A program made the position numbers and the translations under genes. DNA of 64,000 bases from positions 30,600-94,599 of the forward strand of contig JAWPHD010010350.1 of NCBI GenBank assembly GCA_037043455.1, read 5' to 3'. The first letter of the stretch is position 1, and every line of letters begins with the position of its first letter. Origin of the DNA: Cyrtodaria siliqua. Taxonomy: Eukaryota; Mollusca; Bivalvia; Adapedonta; Hiatellidae. The notes under the pieces were generated by a model. The model was not told the origin of the DNA. It made no database searches and worked only from the letters and a program-made list of their open reading frames with translations. Shown one piece after another: positions 1 through 9,700 of this stretch.

Positions 1-715
1 AGTTCACAAGTCATACAATTTGGCTGCTGATGTGGGGATAGCTAATTTAAGAAGTAAAATCTACACAAATTTCAAACTTACAGTCGTACAGATTGCAGTA
101 ACTGGAGTAAAACATTAATATTACCATATCAGACTTTGCAAAAATGGTAATCCTTTGCTAGACGTTCAGTATATGAACAGTAGTTCTAGGACAGGTAGGC
201 CCGGTGTCATTATGTGACTGGGTGGGGTATCATGTCATGCATCTACTGCACGATAATTTCAGTGTGACAGCCCTATATAAGTTGAGCCTAGAGCTCACTG
301 CATTGTTAAAAGTGATTTTAAACCCATGCATACATACTCGTCTGTCTTGCCCATGGATGTACAGCGTCAGTAGACGTCATCTCCAAATATCTTCTTTAAA
401 AGCTGGACCAGGTGTTTCTACTGAGATACTTTGATCTATGCACCGCGACAGCTACTCCCGCCTCATCCGCACGCCATATTTGGCTGCTACAAGAAACCTA
501 ACTCTGAAAATAGTTTTCCTAAAATCATAATACATCAAGTGACGTGTGCTGCCTTAAATAGTATAAATTATTTTTAGGAAAACCTTTAAAAAAACAGTTT
601 TTCTGAAATTACCAAATATTTTATCACACCTTATACAAAAGGTATGCATTTAGGGCCGTTTGGCCATCTTGTTAAATATATGCTTTCTCAACTTAGTTTT
701 TGAAGCTGCAGCGTT
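1..715. other. AT-rich sequence, no supported gene
   Basis: I see no exon, RNA gene or clear repeat here. The open frame at 204-434 has no recognisable domain. If the minus-strand gene suggested by the exons at 960-1021 and 2085-2171 is real, this stretch would be intron or later exons, but I could not pick a convincing further exon. Confidence 0.4.
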
Positions 716-846
716 TTTGGCCCATCCTCCATATTTTATCTTGATGTAAGAGGATGAGCCTGGCATGATCATTCCTGTTAGGTGCCATATAGACTTTCAT
801 GTGTTGGTGCGCCGTAAAACCCAATTCAATTGTTTGAACTAAATTA
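716..846 (+). mobile_element. SINE-like repeat, family S3, fragment
   Basis: Read on the minus strand, this stretch contains ggcgcaccaacacatgaaag followed by a tatggcacctaacagg-like block and a catcctc block, in the same order as copies at 15803-15945, 16900-17012, 18485-18612 and 23318-23460. The end with the TTGAATTG-type tail lies near 830-846. No tRNA-like head is visible, so it is a truncated copy. The orientation is opposite to the other S3 copies. Confidence 0.6.
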
Positions 847-959
847 ATCTTTTGTTACATTACCAGTTTGAGCACATATTCTTTTAACATCAAACATTTA
901 TGATATTTAATGTGTTTTTTTACCAATACCAAATTTTATATAAACCAGCAATTTTATAC

Positions 960-1021
960 CTTCTGACAGCCATGGTTTCTGTCTCCTCACACAGTTGCAG
1001 TTCCACAGCATCTTGCTCAGC
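960..1021 (-). CDS. Candidate internal exon (exon 2) of an unidentified minus-strand gene
   Basis: On the minus strand an AG acceptor at 1023-1022 precedes a 62-nt segment that ends at a GT donor at 959-958 (AGAAG/GTATAA). Read from its first base it gives 20 codons, AEQDAVELQLCEETETMAVR, with two bases left over. The phase matches the candidate exon at 2085-2171, which ends in phase 0. The acidic, stop-free reading is suggestive, but 62 nt is short and the acceptor tract is only moderately pyrimidine-rich. I do not recognise the protein. The splice model is inference. Confidence 0.3.
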
Positions 1022-2084
1022 CTTTTAAGCCTACCGAAATATAAAACGTAAACAAAATGTTTATCAATATCATAACAAGAAATGTCAACACTGTGAAACA
1101 AACAAGTCAACAGGAAGTTTGATCAATATATATACCACGGGTCTGATTCTCATAGTATGCTAAACTTATTGGGAACATGTATCAAGCCGCAGCAGTGCGT
1201 ACAGAGGCACAATTATTGTGGACTACGCTCCCCATCACTCCCCAAATTTTGAAATTTTATTTTAAATTAGCAACAATAATATCAACTACCCATACCATGC
1301 TTAAAATATTGTAAAGCAAATGAACACACTGTCTGGGACTGACAAATGATTTCTAAAAATAATTAAGTCGTCCTATAATTATTTCTTTAAATTTCCCGCT
1401 ATTAAAATTTAAAAGATTTAAATGTAACCTATAATTAAAAACTCATTTGATAATGGATTCTTTAATATTGGTAGTTGCATATTTTGAAATAAAAAGAGAA
1501 CCTTATCTGTTTCAGAACACATTTTGTCCGAAATATATACTATCCGAATTTACTACTACTTTTGCCGAATCCCAACTGTCATTAGTAAAACAGTATTCAC
1601 ACTTTAAAACGGTAAACATGTATTTTTTTCTTGAAAAATTCTCATTATATTGATACAATTCTTTGTTTTAATAAGCAAGCATATCTTGTGTTTATAATAT
1701 AAAGCAGATTAACTTTCGTTTTGGCTCAGTGACGAGTCGATTTAATTTGGGAAACCGCGGTCATAAAACCACTTCATTTTTTGTTTATGCTCGTAAACAG
1801 TCTTCACAAATTGTTTAAATCAGAAAGTATGCATTTAAATGAAATTGGAATGAACTGTTTTCTATAGCTACATGGCTAAATACGTGCAGACTGGGCTCAG
1901 TCTTGGAATTTCGAAGGATAGAATGTTCGCGAAAATTGATGACATTTGTAGTCCGAACTTGCAACACCAAATTTTCTATCGAAAATAACAGAAATTCATG
2001 AGTTCCGTGTTTAGTGAAAGAAATAATACTTATAGAATTGTATATGCAAGAAAATATGTTGAGTAATCGTTCCAAAATACTTAC
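1022..2084 (-). other. Possible intron; no other feature seen
   Basis: AT-rich sequence between the two candidate minus-strand exons, with no tandem repeat or recognisable mobile element. The small plus-strand frame at 1447-1653 has no features suggesting it is real. Confidence 0.3.
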
Positions 2085-2171
2085 TATTGCGCATTTATTA
2101 ACGCCGCATGATTCGGCACAACGTTCTTCCCATGCGTTCTTCCGAGCGAGCGTTCTAAACGGCGACGTCAT
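2085..2171 (-). CDS. Candidate first coding exon of an unidentified minus-strand gene
   Basis: ATG at 2171 on the minus strand opens 29 codons beginning MTSPFRTLARKNAWEERC and containing three cysteines in a CxxxC...C arrangement. It ends at a strong donor, ATA/GTAAGT (GT at 2084-2083), in phase 0. An in-frame TGA lies nine bases before the ATG, which supports this start. The exon and the 60 bases around it are clearly richer in CpG than the surrounding AT-rich DNA, as expected near a promoter, and a perfect NRF-1 site lies about 170 bp upstream. NRF-1 sites are typical of TATA-less housekeeping and mitochondrial genes. The product is unrecognised. It could also be a chance open frame, but start context, donor and promoter motif agree. 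Confidence 0.4.
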
Positions 2172-2343
2172 TAATTGTCACTCGGCAGAATAATCCAGTT
2201 TACACCGATGGCGTTATAATTTAAACTAATAGCAAGTGGAAACTCTCCGAAGTCTAAATACACAGGCCTAAATTACCGACAATAACATATTATTTTCAAG
2301 AAATAACAATCATTTGATTTTCCCGCTCATAATAAATATTGAA

Positions 2344-2355
2344 TGCGCATGCGCA
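2344..2355. promoter_or_regulatory. Perfect NRF-1 palindrome
   Basis: The 12 bases tgcgcatgcgca match the NRF-1 consensus YGCGCAYGCGCR exactly and are self-complementary. The site is about 170 bp upstream of the candidate minus-strand start codon at 2171. No TATA box is obvious, as is usual for NRF-1 promoters. Confidence 0.5.
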
Positions 2356-2540
2356 ATCGTTATAAAATCAACACCATGTAGGTCATTTCCTGTTGACCTA
2401 AAAAAAGAAAAGAAATGCATTCACACTGAGTAATCAGTAATTGTGCTTTACTTGATTTAAGTAAAACATAAATAACCAAGAATGGTGCAACAATGGTTAT
2501 CACGGGTGGGGTGTGGGTGGGTGGTGGGGGGGGGACAATC

Positions 2541-2625
2541 TTTCTTTGACCATCATCATGGGCGGATCCGGGGGGACACACTTTCTTTGACCATGGTCAT
2601 CTTGGGCGGATCCGTGGGGGAGGGG
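2541..2625. repeat. Two-copy short direct repeat with ggcggatcc motif
   Basis: The block tttctttgaccat followed by tgggcggatcc occurs at 2541 and again at 2582, about 41-44 bp apart. A reverse-complement ggatccgcccc occurs at 3949-3959. This hints that an older element with ggcggatcc ends spans 2.5-3.96 kb, but the terminal match is short. Confidence 0.45.
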
Positions 2626-2640
2626 AGCAAGCCTGCGCAC

Positions 2641-2684
2641 CCCCCCCCCCCCACAACCCTCCCCCCCCCCCCCCCCCCCCCCCC
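2641..2684. repeat. Poly-C tracts
   Basis: A C12 run (2641-2652) and a C24 run (2661-2684) are separated by ccacaaccct. The minus strand is therefore a long G tract able to form G-quadruplexes. Tract length is error-prone in assemblies. Confidence 0.9.
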
Positions 2685-2783
2685 ACATTTTAACAAAATG
2701 GTAAAATAAGTTTATTTGTTATTTGGAAGGGTTTTCTGCTTGTTTAAGTCCCTCACCGGTCCTGGGGGACTATTTACTGGTAC

Positions 2784-2810
2784 CGGGGGTGGGGGGGGGG
2801 GGGGGGGGGG
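2784..2810. repeat. Poly-G tract
   Basis: gggggt is followed by 20 consecutive G (2791-2810) on the plus strand. It lies about 106 bp after the C24 run, so the two tracts are an inverted pair. Confidence 0.9.
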
Positions 2811-2846
2811 ACTATAGGTATGCACTCTGTCCGTCCTTCCGAAGTT

Positions 2847-3830
2847 CTTGTCGGGGCCATATTTTCAATACTATAATACTTTGAGATACCAAACTTGGTA
2901 TGTGGATACATCGGGGGATAGCGGTGTGTCGCGTACCAAAAAAAGTCACTGTGACCTTGACCTGTGACCTCTGTCATAGAAAATGCTTGTCCGGACCGTA
3001 TTTTCAATACTATAACACTTAGAGATACCAAACTTGGTATATGAATACATATTGGGATAGCGGTGTATTGCGTACCAAAATAAGGTCATTGTGACCTTGA
3101 CATATGACCTCTATCATAGAAAATGCTTGTGCTATAACACTTAGAGATACCAAACTTGGTATGTGAATACATCTTGGGATAGCGGTACATTGCGTACCAA
3201 AATAAGGTCATTGTGACCTTGACCTGTGACCTCCGTCATAGAAAATGCATAGAAAATGCTTGTCCGGATCGTATTTTCAATACTATAACACTTAGAGCTA
3301 CCAAACTTGGTATGTGAATACATCTTGGGATAGCGGTGTGTCGCGTACCAAAATAAGGTCATCTTGACCTTGACCTGTGACTTCTTTCATAGAAAATGCT
3401 TGTCCGGAACGTATTTTCAATACTATAACACTTAGAGATACCAAACTTGGTATGTGGATATATTTTGTGATAGCGGTGTGTCGCGTACCAAAATAAGGTC
3501 ACTATGACCTTGACCTGTCACCTCTGTCATAGAAAATGCTTGTCCAGACCGTATTTTCAATACTATAACACTTAGAGATACCAAACTTGGGATGTGGATA
3601 CATCTTGGGATAGCGGTGTGTCGCGTACCAAAATAAGGTCACTGTGACCTTGACCTGTGACCTCGTCATAGAAAAAACTTGTCCGGACTGTATTTTTAAT
3701 ACTATAACATTTAGAGATACCAAACTTGGTATGTGAATACCTTGGGATAGCGGTGTGTCGCGTACCAAAATAAGGTCATTGTGACCTTGACCTTTGACCT
3801 CCATCATAGAAAATGTCTGGAAAATGTTTG
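2847..3830. repeat. About 140-bp tandem array, seven copies, with nuclear-receptor palindromes
   Basis: Copies start with a cttgtccggaccgta-type motif near 2847, 2987, 3127, 3260, 3400, 3540 and 3679, a period of about 140 bp. Each contains agataccaaacttggtatgt, gatagcggtgtgtcgcgtac and then a block of AGGTCA half-sites. Six copies carry an exact AGGTCA-N3-TGACCT palindrome: 3083-3097, 3205-3219, 3356-3370, 3496-3510, 3636-3650 and 3773-3787. The copy near 2944 has one mismatch. The following TGACCTTGACCT gives, on the minus strand, the TCAAGGTCA extended half-site. Minus-strand frames across the array are by-products of the repeat. Confidence 0.9.
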
Positions 3831-3969
3831 TCTGGGCCGGTGGGGGACTATGGCTTGCCCTGCAATTCTTGATGCTCTTGCTAACCCAAAAAGATGTTTA
3901 CGCCCAACTAAAAACCCATTTTTACGCCCCGCCTAACATGAAATCTTGGATCCGCCCCTAGTCACGTCA

Positions 3970-4065
3970 TTAAACCATGATTGACCATGGACTTTTAGCA
4001 TCTGACCTTTGCCAACCATGGTTCATGTGCACCCTGGTTGGCAGAGGTTGACCATAGTTGACCAT
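3970..4065. repeat. Imperfect snap-back repeat
   Basis: gacctttgccaacca near 4003 pairs with tggttggcagaggtt near 4033, around a short loop. Outside this, attgaccatgg (3978) and the gttgaccatagttgaccatgg block (4048) continue the symmetry with mismatches. A small foldback or MITE remnant is likely. Confidence 0.5.
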
Positions 4066-4338
4066 GGTAACATTTCGCAGGGATATGAAACTTTTGTTCA
4101 GCGAATAAGCATTATAAACAACACAGTTTTTCTTGCTATTATATCCTTTTATATCGGTATTTTGAAGAGATAGAAACAAAATCCTCCTTGAAGCAAACGG
4201 TAAACAAATATGCTAGACTTAATTAAAAAAATACACCATGACAAATTACATGCTGTAATAAACGAGCAGAAATACTTTACATGCTGTAATAAACGAGCAG
4301 AAATACTTTGAAAAAGAACATCAGTGTGCTGTGAGTCA

Positions 4339-4520
4339 CCTGGAGTGGACAAAAATCAGATCATCTCTTTGTAGTTATTTGGAGTGGATAGCTAAATTAA
4401 TACATCTCTTGGTAGTGGTTTGGAGTGGGTAGATACAATACTATATCTCTGTGGAGTCATTTGTAGTGGATAGTTAAAATTTACAAATCTCATTGGAGTC
4501 ATTTGGAGTGGACTCAAATG
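4339..4520. repeat. About 41-bp degenerate tandem repeat
   Basis: A ggagtgg core recurs at 4342, 4381, 4422, 4463 (as tagtgg) and 4505, each followed by an AT-rich stretch and a catctct-like block. It ends in a local gagtggactc inverted pair. Confidence 0.7.
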
Positions 4521-4789
4521 GAGTGGACTCCAACTGTGGTCCACTGGATTATAAGCAACCTCTTCATCCACTGCAAATCAACTTTGACCACTCCAAGTTG
4601 GTCTGGGAAGGGTTAATCAAACTGTTAAAACCCTATTATTTTAAACAAAATGAAACAAAACTAATGTATGTTTTTATTTATTTTAATTCATTTCATTCAT
4701 TTATAATATATATTGATCTGTAATTTGTTTTTCATCTCCATTTTATTAGCGATGAAAATTCAGTCCAGTCTCCTTTTTACAGTAAAGAA

Positions 4790-5195
4790 AAAGTTTAAGT
4801 CCAGTTTATGCCTCCTTTTTCCAGTAAAAAGTTCAGTTTACACCTCCTTGTAAACAAAGTGTCAAAAAGTTTGTCCAAATTTCGCCTCTTCTAAAAGTAT
4901 AAGTCCAAATTTACGCCTCTTCTAAAAGTTTAAGTCCAAATTTACGCCTATTCTAAAAGTGTAAGTCCAAATTTACGCCTCTTCTAAAAGTTAAGTCCAA
5001 ATTTACGCCTCTTTGAAAAGTTACGCCTCAATATTTTTAAATTACGCCTGGTTTTAAAATTTACGCCTTGCATTGACGCCCGTCAATATATAGAAATTAC
5101 GTGTCCTGCTCGCTTACGCCTGGCTAATAACACGTAACTATCATTTACGCCTAGTTTACGCCTGGTTTACGCCTCAAAACCAGGCGGATTACGCC
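4790..5195. repeat. 32-bp tandem repeat (tttacgcct family) grading into scattered motif copies
   Basis: A unit close to aagtccaaatttacgcct plus cttctaaaagtt repeats about every 31-32 bp between 4875 and 5025. On both sides it degrades into isolated tttacgcct or ttacacct motifs as far as 5195. The right end contains an inverted pair, cctggtttacgcct and aggcggattacgcc. Confidence 0.8.
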
Positions 5196-5212
5196 TGATC
5201 ACTTCGTACGGG

Positions 5213-5510
5213 TATCCTGCCCTATGCTTGGGTCTCATCCGCAACTACTATGTCACGTAGCATTATGTACTACCCAAGATGCAACTATAACCAAAGTTTG
5301 AAAGATCTAGTGCATACAGTTCCTGAGAAATTGATCTAAATGCAAAAGTTAAATGTAAAATTATTAAGTTATCTGCCCTTTGCTTGGAGGGTGAAGATCA
5401 CACCCACATTTTCTTAATCATGTTGCAATGTAGTAGCTAAGATACAACTATAAGCAAAGCTTGAAAGGTCTGGTGCATATAGTTTGTGAGAAAGTGACCT
5501 ACACAAAACT
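5213..5510. repeat. Two diverged copies of an interspersed repeat
   Basis: The block gccct(a/t)tgcttgg ... caactataa(c/g)caaag(t/c)ttgaaag ... gtgcata(c/t)agtt appears from about 5219 and again from about 5380. The copies differ at many positions, so the duplication is old. Confidence 0.6.
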
Positions 5511-6362
5511 TGAATGACTCCGCTGCCGGAAAAGCAACAAGTCTCTTTTTCCTTCGAAAAGGCGAGACAAAAATGAAGGGTAGAAATATTGATAACAAAA
5601 AATGATTTGGGAAAAAAAGGAATATATATATACATATAAACATGGGTAAAAAACCCAAATAATAACCAGAAGGGTGTTCCACAGAATACTTATGTCGACT
5701 GCCGTGCGCTTATTACATCAAGTACAATCTATCAAGTTTGAATTATGGAGCCGATTTTTTTCTTAATTGTTAAAGTTTATTCTAATGGGCACAACTCAGC
5801 ATTCAGCATTGGATAATTGATAAGCAGGAACTGTATAAAGTTGCATGACCATAGGTCAATATTTTACCAAGTTATGAGCTAAGTTACGTTGTAGGTTAAA
5901 GTTTTATGAAAAGGGGCATAACTTTGCCAAAATTAAAGTTAGAATTATTGGTCACTGGTAACAAACTCCTTTGGGTAAGATAAATAAATCTAGCAATCAC
6001 TTTCGAGCAAGGACTGTTGAAATCTACATGTTTAAGGTTTTGTCCATTTTTAGTAATGGTGGTCATCTTGAATGTCATGCTGACCTAATTTAGTTTTCTT
6101 TGATTAGTGCAATTTCATCGGAATTGCATTGCTTAAACATTTAAGCAACCTAGGAGAAAAACTGATTAGGACTGCAGTTTTTAAATTTAGTTACAATTCA
6201 TAAAATATCAGGATATATGTAAAAGCATTTTTATTGTCAAATAGACATTTACCCGATGTTCCCCGTTTCAATCACACACATAAACCACAAAAAAGATGGA
6301 CGAACAAAACACAATGCCATGTCCCGTACGCGCCTATGGGCACATAAAATGAAGGTTCTAGT
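5511..6362. other. No gene; weak interspersed-repeat remnants
   Basis: 5750-6110 holds remnants of the mollusc-type repeat with ggggcataactttgcc and a gtaatggtggtcatcttgaa block, the latter similar to 36800-36830. Nothing else is supported. Confidence 0.4.
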
Positions 6363-6546
6363 GTTAACCCTTTTGCCGCCAAATTTCAAATGTCTTTTAA
6401 AATCTTCTGGCAATATTTTATATAAAAAGTATTTTGGAAAACATTACATTGTAAGCCCAATCAGCCTGCACTTAGTGTGCATGTTGATCAGGGCTTACAC
6501 TGGTCGTAAAATCAGTATGTTTGACACTGGCAGTAAAAGAGTTAAC
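6363..6546. mobile_element. MITE with about 19-bp inverted ends
   Basis: The left end gttaacccttttgccgcca and the reverse complement of the right end, gttaactcttttactgcca, match at 16 of 19 positions. The interior contains a gatcaggg block found in the related element at 27245-27396. There is no coding capacity, so it is a non-autonomous DNA transposon. Superfamily not determined. Confidence 0.65.
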
Positions 6547-6574
6547 AAAGCAAAATATAGAATTTTTCAATAAA

Positions 6575-6735
6575 ACAGGGGCATTAACTCTGTTGTTTAA
6601 TATCCGATATTGGCTAAACTGTCCTAGTTTTCATTGATATAAAGACTCTGATAAAGTTTGGTAAAGATCAATATAATATTAAGCAAAAAAGTTAATGGTC
6701 GATGACTGTGGATATAAGCTCATCAGGAAAGTAGG
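6575..6735 (+). repeat. Repeat family D, diverged fragment
   Basis: ggggcattaactctg, then ccgatattggctaaactgtcc, then tttggtaaagatcaa follow the order of the better copies at 32400, 33600 and 37990-38430. Confidence 0.5.
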
Positions 6736-6740
6736 TCAAG

Positions 6741-9700
6741 ATTGAGCATGATAACTTGTTAATTAAAAGAATGAGTAGCTTAAATTGAATCTTTCAATGT
6801 GAAGTATGTTGAAGCAAATAAAAGTGTTACAGAAACGGAGCTTAAAACACATTAAAAAATTCAAAACACATCCAGTCAGGTCAATGTGTCGAGATTTTCA
6901 CTAAAGCTGCTTGATGAAATGTTCTTTAAAAGTGCGAAAAAAGTTTTTGATGTGTGTATAGATATAAGAATAATTTGTTTGTCATATATGTTTTTAAAAT
7001 CAATAACATCATACCATCTGCCTCATCTATACCACAATTTACATTGAAATAGTTTGTAAGAAAAGCTCCTAACCTCTGAGGTTCGGCATAAAATCCAGGA
7101 GGTATCTTTACTATTCAAACCCGCCATCTAACGTCTGGTAGGAGAACCAATCGAGCACCATTAAAACATCTGTGGCTTCATCTAGGAAAGTCAATTTATA
7201 GACCTAAGTTACTTCTAGAAGGAATATGTAGTTTAGTTAATATGCATAAATAAAAAGTTTAGTGAAAATATATCAAATGTCTTAAGAACTGAAACATTAA
7301 ATGCATTCAGACGCATGAACGATATTGTGACCAAGGCCATTAATGATTTTATGATGAGGTCATTGTCAAGATTTTCAATAAACTTGCTTGAACAAAATCA
7401 CGAAGTTGAGATGACCACTGTTTGGTGTAGCTTAAATTGAATCTTTCAATGTGAAATATGTTGAAGCAAATAGTGTTACAGAAACAGAGCTTAAAACACG
7501 TTGAAAAATTCAAAACACATCCAGTCAGGTCAATTTGTCCAGATTTTCACTAAAGCGTCTACTGGCAGGTGTTTGTTCTCCATCTCATTTCTGCAGATTC
7601 ATCTACAAAAGAAAACTGAGCATGATGACTTATTAATTAAAAGAAAGTGTAGCTTAAATTGAATCTTTCAATGTGAAGTATGTTGAAGCAAATAGTGTTA
7701 CAGAAAAAGAGCTTAAAACACGTTAAAAAATTCAAAACACAACCAGTCAGGTCAATTTGTCGAGATTTTCACTAAAGCTGCTTGATGAAATGTTCTTTAA
7801 AAGTGCGAAAAAAGTTTTTGACGTGTGTATAGATATAAGAATAATTTGTTTGTCATATATGTTTTTAAAATCAATAACATCATACCATCTGCCTCACCTA
7901 TACCACAATTTACATTGATATAGTTTGTAAGAAAAGCTCCTAACCTCTGAGGTTCGGCATAAAATTCAGGAGGTATCTTTGCTATTCAAACCAGCTGGGT
8001 TCATTCGCCATCTAACGTCTGGTAGGAGAACCAATCAAGCACCATAAAAACATCTGTGGCTTCATCTAGGAGTCAATTATAGACCTAAGTTACTTCTAGA
8101 AGGAATATGTAGTTTAGTTAATATGCATAAATAAAAAGTTTGAATAGTAAAAATATATCAAATGTCTTAAGAACTGAAACATTAAATGCATTCAGACGCA
8201 TGAACGATATTGTGACCAAGGCCATTAATGATTTTATAATGAAGGTCATTGTCAAGATTTTCAATAAACTTGCTTGAAAAAAATCACGAAGTTGAGATGA
8301 CCACTATTTGATGCATTATATATTAAAGAGTGTGTAAATGTTAATTTTAAAACTAAATTGAAGTTCACTCCATCTAATGTCTTCTGGCATGTGTTTGTTC
8401 TCCATCTCATTTCTGCAGATTCATCTACGAAAGAAAAATGAGCATGATGACTTATTAATTAAAAGAATTTAGTTAAATTGAATCTTTCAATGTGAAGTAT
8501 GTTGAAGCTAATAGTGTTACAGAAACAGAGCTTAAAATACGTTACAAAATTACAAAAACGCATCCAGTCAGGTCAATTTGTCGAGATTTTCACTAAAGCG
8601 TCTACTGGCACGTGTTTGTTCTCCATCTCATTTCTGCAGATTCATCTGCAAAAGAGAACTGAGCATGATGACTTCTTAATTAAAAAAATGTGTAGCTTAA
8701 ATTGAATCTTACAATGTGAAGTATGTTGAAGCAAATAGTGTTACAGAAACAGAGCTTAAAACACTTTAAAAAATTCAAAACGCATCCAGTCAGGTCAATT
8801 TGTCGAGATTTTCACTAAAGCGTCTACTGGCAGGTGTTTGTTCGCCATCTCATTTCTGCAGATTCATCAGACTACAAAAGAAAACTGAGCATGATGACTT
8901 ATTAAAAGAATGTGTAGCTTAAATTGAATCTTTCGATGTGAAGTATGTTGAAGCAAATAGTGTTACAGAAAAAGAGCTTAAAACACGTTAAAAAATTCAA
9001 AACACATCCAGTCAGGTCAATTTGTCTTGATTTTAACTAAAGCTGCTTGATGAAATGTTCTTTAAAAGCGCGAAATTTTTTTTTTTGATGTGTGTATAGA
9101 TATAAGAATAATTTGTTTGTCATATATGTTTTTAAAATCAATAACATCATACCATCTGCCTCACCTATACCACAATTTACATTGATATAGTTTGTAAGAA
9201 AAGCTCCTAACCTCTGAGGTTCGGCATAAAATTCAGGAGGTATCTTTGCTATTCAAACCAGCTGGGTGCATTCGCCATCTAACGTCTGGTAGGAGAACCA
9301 ATCAAGCACCATAGAAACATCTGTGGCTTCATCTTGGAAAGTCAATTTATAGACCTAAATTATATCATTACTTCTAGAAGGAATATGTAGTTTAGTTAAT
9401 ATGCATAAATAAAAAGTTTTAATAGTGAAAATATATGAAATGTCTTAAGAACAGAAACATTAAATGCATTCAGACGCATGAACGATATTGTGACCAAGGC
9501 CATTAATGATTTTATAATGAAGGTCATTGTCAAGATTTTCAATAAACTTGCTTGAAAAAAATCACGAAGTTGAGATGACCACTATTTGGTGCATTATATA
9601 TTAAAGAGTGTGTAAATGTTAATTTTAAAATTAAATTGAAGTTTACTCCATCTAATGTCTAGTGGCAGGTGTTTGTTCTCCATCTCATTTCTGCAGATTC

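Noticed and set aside
3141..3807. Minus-strand frames of 73-101 codons with repeated NDLILVRDTPLS-like text
   Set aside because: Explained by the 140-bp satellite.
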